7,269 bases of DNA from Bacteroidales bacterium (GTDB lineage: Bacteria; Bacteroidota; Bacteroidia; Bacteroidales; UBA932), in NCBI GenBank assembly GCA_024683255.1, contig JAIKYL010000215.1:1-7269 (forward strand), given 5' to 3'. The translations under genes and the position numbers were made by a program. Shown piece after piece: positions 1 through 4,815 of this stretch. The notes under the pieces are model-generated. The model had not been told where the DNA came from, searched no databases, and was given only the letters and a program-made list of their open reading frames with translations. Position 1 is the first letter of the stretch; each line of letters opens with the position of its first letter.

Positions 1-1
1 A

Positions 2-712
2 ACCACGGAAATGGTGGTCCGCATCAACCCGCTCAACACCCCGTACGGCAAGAAGGACGTGGAAGCCGTAGTCAAGGCCGGTGTGGATGTAATCCGCATG
101 CCCAAGACGGAAACGGCCGATGAAGTGAAGGAACTGGAGGCCGAAATCCTCAAGGTGGAAACCGAAATCGGCCGGGTGGGGGAGACGCAGATCATGGCCG
201 CCATTGAGAGCGCCCTGGGCGTGGTTAACGCATACGCCATTGCCACCGCCTCCAAGCGCATGATGGGCATCGCCCTGGGGGCCGAGGACTATTCGGCCAA
301 CCTAAAGACCAACCGCACTCCGGGCGGCGCAGAACTCCTGCTGGCCCGCGAGCAGATTGTGGTTGCGGCCCGTGCCGCCGGCATCGCCTGCTTCGACACG
401 GTATACTCCAATCTGGACGATATGGAAACCTTCCGCAAGGAAGTGGAGCTCATCAAGACGCTGGGCTTTGACGGCAAGTCCATCATTAACCCTCGTCAGA
501 TAGAGGTTGTAAATGAAGTATTTACGCCCACGGAGAAAGAAATCACCAAGGCCCGCGCCGTGGTGGCTGCCATCAAGGAAGCCCAGGCAAAGGGCTCCGG
601 TGTAATTGCCGTGAACGGCAAGATGGTGGACCGTCCGGTGGTGCTGCGGGCAGAGCGTACCATTGCCCTGGCCGTTGCAGCCGGTGTAATCAGTGAGGAG
701 GAAATGCTATGA
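2..712 (+). CDS. citE: Citrate lyase beta subunit (citryl-CoA lyase), 5'-truncated by window edge
   Basis: CitE cleaves the citryl-thioester on the lyase acyl carrier protein into oxaloacetate and acetyl-ACP, in the cytoplasm. The window holds 236 residues. Compared with the E. coli protein as I recall it (about 300 aa), roughly the first 70 residues, including the FDLEDS Mg2+/substrate motif, lie off the left edge. What remains is typical of the HpcH/HpaI aldolase-like fold: VVRINPL near the edge (substrate-binding Arg), VIRMPKT, the metal-binding Glu in MAAIESALG (about 194-220), GIALGAEDY with its Asp (about 266-292), FDTVYS, GFDGKSIINPRQI and the C-terminal NGKMVDRPVV. The stop overlaps the citF start as ATGA (709-712), implying translational coupling. 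citD is expected directly upstream. No palindromic insert is seen here. Identification is secure; only the N-terminus is missing. Confidence 0.96.
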   Translation, partial: TTEMVVRINPLNTPYGKKDVEAVVKAGVDVIRMPKTETADEVKELEAEILKVETEIGRVGETQIMAAIESALGVVNAYAIATASKRMMGIALGAEDYSANLKTNRTPGGAELLLAREQIVVAARAAGIACFDTVYSNLDDMETFRKEVELIKTLGFDGKSIINPRQIEVVNEVFTPTEKEITKARAVVAAIKEAQAKGSGVIAVNGKMVDRPVVLRAERTIALAVAAGVISEEEML

Positions 713-2130
713 GAAACACCAAGTTAGTTACCCTGGAAGAAGCCATCCGGCGCAGTGGTCTGCGGGATGGTATGACCATCTCTTTCCACCATCATTTCCG
801 CGGAGGAGACAAGGTGGTGAACATGGTAGTGGACAAGCTGGCTCAGATGGGTTTCAAGGACCTCAAACTGGCCGCTTCCAGCCTTTCCGACGTGCATGCT
901 CCTCTTATTGAGCATATTAAGAACGGCGTAATTACCGGCATTTCCACTTCCGGACTGCGCGGAGCCCTGGCCGATGCCATCTCCCACGGCCTCATGAAGG
1001 AACCGGTGGTGTTCCGTTCCCACGGTGGCCGCGGCAGCGCCATCGCCAGCGGCGAACTCAAGATAGACGTGGCCTTCCTGGGCGCTTCATCGGCCGATGA
1101 ACTGGGCAACGCCTGCGGCTATTCCCGCAGCGAAAATGCCAAGAGCATCTGCGGTTCGCTGGGCTATGCCCTGCCGGACGCCCGCTATGCTGCTCATGTT
1201 GTGGTAATTACAGACGATTTGGTGCCTTATCCTAACATGCCCATGTCCATCCATGCGGCCGATGTGGAATCGGTTGTGGTGGTGGATTCGGTGGGGGACA
1301 GCTCCAAGATTGCCGCTGGTGCCATCCGGGATTCCAAGAATCCGCGCGATATCCTGCTGGCCAAGCAAGCTGCTAAAGTTATTATCAATTCCGGCCTGTT
1401 TGTGGACGGATTTTCCATCCAGACGGGAACGGGCGGCGCTTCGCTGGCGGCCGTCAAGTACATCCGGGAGGAAATGATCAACCGGGGCATCAAGGCTTCC
1501 TTCGCGCTAGGCGGTATCACGGCTCACATGGTAAAGCTACACGAAGAAGGACTCATCGGCAAACTCATTGACGTTCAGTCGTTTGACAAGGTTGCGGCGG
1601 AATCCATCAAGAACGATCCTTCGCACCAGGAGGTATCGGCAGTGGAGTATGCTTCCGGCCAGCATCTGGGCTCCGCAACGCATGCGCTGGATATTGTGAT
1701 CCTTTCTGCGCTGGAGGTGGACACCCAGTTTAATGTGAATGTGCTGGTAGGTTCCGACGGCATCATCCGCGGGGCCATAGGCGGTCACCAGGATACAGCG
1801 GCGGACAGTGCTCTCAGCATCATCGTGTGCCCGTTGCTGCGAGGCCGCATCCCCTGCGTAGTGCCCAAGGTGACCACTTTGATCACGCCTGGATCTTCCG
1901 TGGACGTGGTGGTAACGGAGTACGGAATTTCCGTGAATCCGGCCCGTCCGGAGATCAAGGAGCGCCTGCTCTCCGCCGGACTCCATGTGGTGGAAATAAA
2001 GGACCTGGCCGCAAAGGCCACTTCCATCATCGGCACGCCGGATCCGCTTCCTTTCGGGGACAAGGTAGTTGGCGTGGTGATGAACCGGGACGGCTCCGTA
2101 CTGGACAAGATTATGAATATCCAAGCGTAG
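709..2130 (+). CDS. citF: Citrate lyase alpha subunit (citrate:acetyl-ACP transferase)
   Basis: CitF exchanges the acetyl group on the acyl carrier protein for citrate, making citryl-ACP for CitE. The 473 residues match the family end to end: LEEAIRRSGLRDGMTISFHHHF (9-30), RGGD (31-34), SSLSDVHAPLIEHI (58-70), SHGGRG (104-109), SIQTGTGGASLA (236-247), FALGGITAHMV (265-275), LSALEVDTQFNVNVLVGSDG (332-351), ITPGSSVDVVVT (392-403) and GISVNPARPE (406-415). The ATG overlaps the citE stop as ATGA, which fixes the start. Compared with the E. coli protein as I recall it (about 510 aa), the poorly conserved N-terminal extension of some 40 residues before LEEAIRRSG is absent. This is probably natural variation, because no upstream in-frame start is compatible with the overlap. 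No inserted palindromic element is seen. A terminator-like hairpin follows 30 nt after the stop. Confidence 0.97.
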   Translation: MRNTKLVTLEEAIRRSGLRDGMTISFHHHFRGGDKVVNMVVDKLAQMGFKDLKLAASSLSDVHAPLIEHIKNGVITGISTSGLRGALADAISHGLMKEPVVFRSHGGRGSAIASGELKIDVAFLGASSADELGNACGYSRSENAKSICGSLGYALPDARYAAHVVVITDDLVPYPNMPMSIHAADVESVVVVDSVGDSSKIAAGAIRDSKNPRDILLAKQAAKVIINSGLFVDGFSIQTGTGGASLAAVKYIREEMINRGIKASFALGGITAHMVKLHEEGLIGKLIDVQSFDKVAAESIKNDPSHQEVSAVEYASGQHLGSATHALDIVILSALEVDTQFNVNVLVGSDGIIRGAIGGHQDTAADSALSIIVCPLLRGRIPCVVPKVTTLITPGSSVDVVVTEYGISVNPARPEIKERLLSAGLHVVEIKDLAAKATSIIGTPDPLPFGDKVVGVVMNRDGSVLDKIMNIQA

Positions 2131-2160
2131 AATGGAAACGCTTGAATAATAACGTTTTAT

Positions 2161-2197
2161 GTAAAAATGCCTGGTCTTTTTGTCTGGGCATTTTTAC
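2161..2197 (+). terminator. Terminator-like hairpin between citF and citX
   Basis: GTAAAAATGCC (2161-2171) and GGCATTTTTAC (2187-2197) are perfect 11-bp inverted repeats around a 15-nt loop. The left arm is A-rich and the right arm ends in a T run followed by TTATTTTAC, which is the form of a bidirectional rho-independent terminator. It lies in the 106-nt gap after citF, so the highly needed lyase subunits could be transcribed above the assembly gene citX. If it is efficient, citX needs its own promoter; only a weak candidate (TATTTTAC, 2199-2206) is visible. It could instead be a processing or mRNA-stability hairpin. The rest of the gap holds nothing else I can support. Confidence 0.65.
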
Positions 2198-2236
2198 TTA
2201 TTTTACTGATAACCAATCATTTCCATTCAACGCCCA

Positions 2237-2845
2237 TTGATTACCCTTGAACAACTTCTGGAGAGTCGGGACCGTAGGGCAGCGCACCAGCGCCAGTTGC
2301 TTGATGCGCACCCGGACCGTGTCCTGTTGTGCCTCACGGTGCAGCTGCCGGGCAGCGTGAAACGGAATGGGCTTTCCTGTGCCATTGCCTTGGCCGGGGT
2401 AGAAGCTGTCCGGGAGGCCTTTGAGCCTGAATATGAGGAGTTTAAGGACTTGGAAACAGGTTATGAAGGCTATTTCCTGGTGCCGATGGATCCGCTGGAA
2501 GCCAAACGCAAGGCTTGTCAATTGGAAGACACCCATCCGCTGGGACGCCTGATGGACATAGATGTCCTCCGTCATGCCCGGCTTGATCGGGCATCTCCTG
2601 GGTTTATGGCATCGGAAAAGGGGACAGAGGTATGCTTTGCCTCCGCGAAAAATTATGCCGATGCTACGGCGGAGCATACATCCATCCCTACAGAAGCCAT
2701 AAGTCGCGAGGACATCGGCCAGGAGCCCAGGCGGTGCCTGCTTTGCGGGAACGAGGTGCGGTATTGCATGCGGGCGCATACGCATACGCAGGAAGAATTG
2801 CTTGCAAAAATCGAGGAGATGGTAAATTCCTATTTAAAATTATAA
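2237..2845 (+). CDS. citX: Apo-citrate lyase phosphoribosyl-dephospho-CoA transferase with in-frame palindromic inserts
   Basis: CitX attaches 2'-(5''-triphosphoribosyl)-3'-dephospho-CoA to the CitD serine to give holo-ACP. The frame opens after TAA at 2210-2212 and contains no ATG at its start; TTG at 2237 gives MITLEQLLESRDRRAAHQ, which lines up with the family start, so TTG is the likely initiator. Family motifs are THPLGRLMDIDV (99-110) and EPRRCLLC (163-170), with a usual ending HTHTQEELLAKIEEMV. Between these motifs, where E. coli CitX as I recall it has about 15 residues, this protein has about 52. The excess (about 112-154) is encoded by a small palindrome (2574-2594) followed by an 82-nt palindromic element (2609-2690). 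The frame stays open and both flanking motifs are intact, so the protein is probably still made, with a surface loop expanded between two conserved motifs. Activity is not provable from sequence. Confidence 0.88.
   Translation: MITLEQLLESRDRRAAHQRQLLDAHPDRVLLCLTVQLPGSVKRNGLSCAIALAGVEAVREAFEPEYEEFKDLETGYEGYFLVPMDPLEAKRKACQLEDTHPLGRLMDIDVLRHARLDRASPGFMASEKGTEVCFASAKNYADATAEHTSIPTEAISREDIGQEPRRCLLCGNEVRYCMRAHTHTQEELLAKIEEMVNSYLKL
2574..2594 (+). repeat. Small palindrome inside citX (ATGCCCG / CGGGCAT)
   Basis: ATGCCCG (2574-2580) and CGGGCAT (2588-2594) are perfect 7-bp inverted repeats around GCTTGAT. The surrounding stretch from about 2570 reads RHARLDRASP in the citX frame and has no counterpart in CitX homologues that I can recall. 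The sequence resembles a palindromic repeat I have seen dispersed in many bacterial genomes, including inside coding genes, but I cannot confirm this here. It ends 14 nt before the larger palindromic element, so the two inserts are adjacent. Confidence 0.6.
2609..2690 (+). repeat. In-frame palindromic coding element, copy 1 (in citX)
   Basis: This 82-nt copy runs from GCATCGGAAAAGG to CATCCCTA and is 76/82 identical to the copy in citC. Its centre (2642-2667) begins TCCGCGAAAAAT and ends GCCGATGCTAC. Arms of 22 nt (2620-2641 and 2668-2689) pair at 16 Watson-Crick plus 3 G-T positions, with 3 mismatches. Translated in the host frame it gives residues 125-152, including TEVCFASAKNYADATAEHTS. 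It sits between the GRLMDIDV and RRCLLC motifs of CitX, where homologues have only a short spacer, so it reads as an insertion tolerated by the protein. No transposase is nearby. Boundaries are set by the extent of similarity to copy 2; true ends could differ by a few bases. Confidence 0.9.
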
Positions 2846-2852
2846 TATAATA

Positions 2853-2883
2853 TTGGTAAATCGCTAATAAATTATTACCTTCG
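2853..2883 (+). promoter_or_regulatory. Candidate Bacteroides-type promoter before citC-citG
   Basis: In the 92-nt gap between citX and citC, TTGG (2853-2856) is followed 19 nt later by TACCTTCG (2876-2883). This fits the Bacteroidota sigma pattern of a -33 TTG-like box and a -7 TAnnTTTG box with one mismatch. Transcription would begin near 2890, leaving about a 48-nt leader before the ATG at 2938. The region is AT-rich upstream and GC-richer afterwards, as expected of a promoter. It would let citCG, the hydratase and icd be expressed independently of citEF. The motifs are short and the match imperfect, so this is a candidate only. Confidence 0.42.
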
Positions 2884-2937
2884 CAGTGCGATTCCACAGC
2901 AGGCGGAACCGGGAGTATTGGAAAGCTTGCAAGAAGG

Positions 2938-4815
2938 ATGCAGACATACGGAAACTGGGACATACAGGAGTTGCCTTTGAGCTCTCCTTATTTCTACAAG
3001 CAATTGGAGCAGTTCTTGGCCTCCAATGGTTTGCGTATGGAGAAGCTGGACCGTTATCTTACGGTTCAGGCCGATGGCAAGATTCTGGCAGGAGCCGGCT
3101 TTTACAAGGACATCATAAAATGCGTTGCAGTGGCACAGGAGGCCCGTTCGGAGGGTCTGGTGGCACCGTTGGTATCAAGGCTTATTGCCGATGCATCGGC
3201 CAGTGGAATCCATAACCTGAAGGTGTTCACCAAGCCGGAGAACCAGGCTATTTTCGAAAGCCTGGGGTTCAGGCTGCTGGCGGAGGCGCCAAAGGCGGTG
3301 CTGATGGAGAATGGAAAGGGGCTGGAGCGGTACTGCGAATATCTGAAGGGCTTCAGAAGGCCTGGAAGAAGTGGTGTCATAGTGATGAACTCGAATCCGT
3401 TAACGCTGGGCCATAAGTACCTCATAGACAAGGCTTCGGAACAGGTTGATAATCTGTACATCATTCCGGTAAAAGAAGATCTGTCGTTATTTCCTTACTC
3501 AGAACGCCTGGAAATGATTAGATTAGCATCGGAAAAGGGGACGGAGGTATGCTCCGCCTCCGCGAAAAATAATGCCGATGCTACGGCGGAGCACACCTCC
3601 ATCCCTAATTCTTATAACGTCACTGTTCTGGAAGGCTCTGACTATATCATTTCGGAAGCAACTTTCCCTACGTATTTTCTGAAAGAAAAGTCTGATGCAG
3701 CGGAGACGCAGATGCTTCTTGACCTGGACCTTTATAGCCGGTGGATTGCTCCGGCGCTTGACGCCTCTGTGCGTTTTGTTGGTTCTGAACCACTTGACGC
3801 TCTTACAGCCCAATATAACACTCTAATACCCAATGCGGTTATAATACCTCGCTTAGAAATGGCATCTGCCGGGCCGGCGGCATCGGATAATTATTTTTTT
3901 GGACGGTGCCAAAAAAAACAATTTCCCGAAGCCATCGCGAACCTAACGCACGCAGATGCCATTTCGGCATCGAAGGTGCGTAAGGCACTGGAGGAGGGGA
4001 GTTTCCGGGAGGCGGCCAGCATGTGTCCGGAGAGTACGTGGCCGTATTTGCTGGGGCAACTGGCGGAAAGGGCGCTGCGGCTGGAATTGGATACGCCGAT
4101 GAAGCCGGGGCTGGTATGTCCTGAGTCCTCAGGGGCGCATAAGGATATGGATTATGCGCTGATGCTCAAGGGGATATCGGCCATAAGGCCTTTCTTCCCT
4201 AAGATGGCGAAGGCGAAATCGGCCGATGAGCTGAGGCAGCTGGGGATTGAGGCGGAGAAGGCCATGATGGAGGCAACAGGAGGGGTGAATACGCATAGGG
4301 GAGCCATCTTTGCCTTCGGCCTAACGCTCAACGCTGTGATGCGTTCTACTCAACTGCCTTATACAGAGGAGGTTATGCAAAATGCCCTGTGTCAGATTGC
4401 ACAGGGGATTTTTGATAATCAATTGAAAGACAACACTTTAGTTACCACACACTTCTTGACGGGAGCTCGTAAGATGGCGGCCGAAGGATACAAGGAACTG
4501 TTTGAAGATTGGTTGCCGTATTATCGGACGCTTCTGTTGGGGAAAGAGGTCTTTTCTTCCGCGAAAAATTATGCCGATGCTACGGAAAAGACCTCTTTCC
4601 CCCTGCAGATGCTTCTGCTACGGATCATGTCCACGCTGGAAGATACCTGTGTAATTAAGCGTGTGGGCTATGAAAAAGCGCAGCAGGTAAAGCAGGAGGC
4701 TGCTGTAGGGCAGCTGCAGGAAATGTGCGCCAGGTACGCTCAGGAGGGGATTTCTCCGGGCGGGGCGGCGGACATGTTGGCTTTGACGATATTTATAGAT
4801 TCAATCATAGTATGA
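2938..4815 (+). CDS. citC-citG: Fusion of citrate lyase ligase (CitC) and triphosphoribosyl-dephospho-CoA synthase (CitG), with in-frame inserts
   Basis: A 625-residue two-enzyme protein. Residues 1 to about 375 are CitC, which acetylates the prosthetic group to activate citrate lyase: a GNAT-like part (LAGAGFYKDIIKCVAV, 50-65), then a nucleotidyltransferase part with NPLTLGHKYLI (153-163), VKEDLSLFPYSERL (178-191) and ISASKVR (342-348). Residues about 380-625 are CitG, which makes the prosthetic-group precursor from ATP and dephospho-CoA: TPMKPGLV (386-393), SGAHKDMDY (398-406), EATGGVNTHRGAIF (445-458), TGAR (508-511) and GGAADMLALTIF (608-619). The usual DTN..RGG motif reads EDTCVIKRVG here. 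Inserts with no counterpart in E. coli CitC as I recall it, or in typical CitG, fall at about residues 197-225, 309-340 and 535-555, each matching a palindromic DNA segment. The ATG follows AAGAAGG directly; the stop overlaps the hydratase start as ATGA. Identity is clear; full activity of the CitG half is less certain. Confidence 0.92.
   Translation: MQTYGNWDIQELPLSSPYFYKQLEQFLASNGLRMEKLDRYLTVQADGKILAGAGFYKDIIKCVAVAQEARSEGLVAPLVSRLIADASASGIHNLKVFTKPENQAIFESLGFRLLAEAPKAVLMENGKGLERYCEYLKGFRRPGRSGVIVMNSNPLTLGHKYLIDKASEQVDNLYIIPVKEDLSLFPYSERLEMIRLASEKGTEVCSASAKNNADATAEHTSIPNSYNVTVLEGSDYIISEATFPTYFLKEKSDAAETQMLLDLDLYSRWIAPALDASVRFVGSEPLDALTAQYNTLIPNAVIIPRLEMASAGPAASDNYFFGRCQKKQFPEAIANLTHADAISASKVRKALEEGSFREAASMCPESTWPYLLGQLAERALRLELDTPMKPGLVCPESSGAHKDMDYALMLKGISAIRPFFPKMAKAKSADELRQLGIEAEKAMMEATGGVNTHRGAIFAFGLTLNAVMRSTQLPYTEEVMQNALCQIAQGIFDNQLKDNTLVTTHFLTGARKMAAEGYKELFEDWLPYYRTLLLGKEVFSSAKNYADATEKTSFPLQMLLLRIMSTLEDTCVIKRVGYEKAQQVKQEAAVGQLQEMCARYAQEGISPGGAADMLALTIFIDSIIV
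3526..3607 (+). repeat. In-frame palindromic coding element, copy 2 (in citC)
   Basis: The second 82-nt copy, with the same start (GCATCGGAAAAGG) and end (CATCCCTA) as copy 1. Its centre is at 3559-3584, with a single difference (AATAATG for AATTATG). The 22-nt arms (3537-3558 and 3585-3606) pair at 19 Watson-Crick and one G-T position, better than copy 1. In the citC frame it gives residues 197-223, including TEVCSASAKNNADATAEHTS. It separates SERLEMIRL from YNVTVLEGSDYIIS. In E. coli CitC as I recall it those segments are joined by a few residues, so it is an insertion in the nucleotidyltransferase part. It is in the same orientation and codon phase as the other copies. Confidence 0.92.
3856..3965 (+). 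repeat. 110-nt segment framed by a perfect 14-bp inverted repeat, inserted in citC
   Basis: GAAATGGCATCTGC (3856-3869) and GCAGATGCCATTTC (3952-3965) are exact reverse complements. Inside is a second hairpin, TTTTTTTGG (3894-3902) with CCAAAAAAA (3909-3917) around ACGGTG. The segment codes for about residues 309-340 of the CitC part, just before the ISASKVR motif. CitC proteins as I recall them reach that motif within a few residues of the IPRLE-like strand, so about 25-30 residues look inserted. Read on the minus strand, the interior contains TTATCCGATGC, close to TTATGCCGATGC of the other elements' centre, so it could be a decayed, inverted relative; that link is weak. Confidence 0.68.
4379..4412 (+). 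other. Terminator-like hairpin inside citG
   Basis: CCCTGTG (4385-4391) and CACAGGG (4400-4406) pair perfectly around an 8-nt loop. After one G-G mismatch the stem continues with AAAAT (4379-4383) and ATTTT (4408-4412). The stem followed by a T run resembles a rho-independent terminator, though it lies in the coding sequence for NALCQIAQGIF (482-492), a stretch of ordinary CitG length. It may be chance, an attenuation point or an mRNA-processing site. Confidence 0.35.
4539..4602 (+). repeat. In-frame palindromic coding element, copy 3 with different arms (in citG)
   Basis: A 64-nt copy whose centre (4558-4583) is identical over 26 nt to that of copy 1, but whose arms differ. The left arm GGGGAAAGAGGTCTTTTC (4539-4556) and right arm GAAAAGACCTCTTTCCCC (4585-4602) are perfect 18-bp complements, with one more T-G pair next to the centre. 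The outer part GGGGA..GAGGT resembles the other copies; the inner part (CTTTTCT against ATGCTCCGCC) is unrelated and 3 nt shorter on each side. In frame it codes for about residues 535-555 (GKEVFSSAKNYADATEKTSF), between the YYRTLL and LQMLLLRIM segments of the CitG half. The GCATCGG flank of copies 1 and 2 is missing. Confidence 0.9.

Noticed and set aside
1537..2124. A 195-codon minus-strand open frame within citF
   Set aside because: It is antisense to well-conserved CitF sequence and shows no recognisable domain.
2131..2236. Riboswitch or small RNA in the citF-citX gap
   Set aside because: Apart from the terminator-like hairpin the gap is short and AT-rich, with no conserved aptamer features I can identify.
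2770..2791. Short tandem CGCATA-like repeat near the citX 3' end
   Set aside because: Two to three imperfect units coding RAHTHTQ, in a place where CitX normally has a similar His/Thr-rich stretch; no sign of an inserted repeat.
3187..3200. GCCGATGCATCGGC, a perfect 14-bp palindrome resembling part of the inserted element centre
   Set aside because: The CitC segment here (LIADASASGIHNLKVFTK) has the same length as the E. coli protein as I recall it, so there is no insertion; the likeness is probably chance or a favoured word.
4120..4133. CCTGAG TC CTCAGG hairpin in citG
   Set aside because: It has only 6-bp arms and there is no length change against the family at GLVCPESSGAH; too short to call an element.
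2609..4602. Three spaced copies of a repeat as a CRISPR array
   Set aside because: The copies are about 0.9-1.0 kb apart, lie inside open genes and have variable arms; there are no regular short spacers or cas genes.
4725..4811. Upstream ATG at 4725 as the start of the hydratase
   Set aside because: It adds 29 residues (MRQVRSGGDFSGRGGG...) read out of frame from conserved CitG sequence; ATG 4812 gives the family-like start [16 protein letters not shown].
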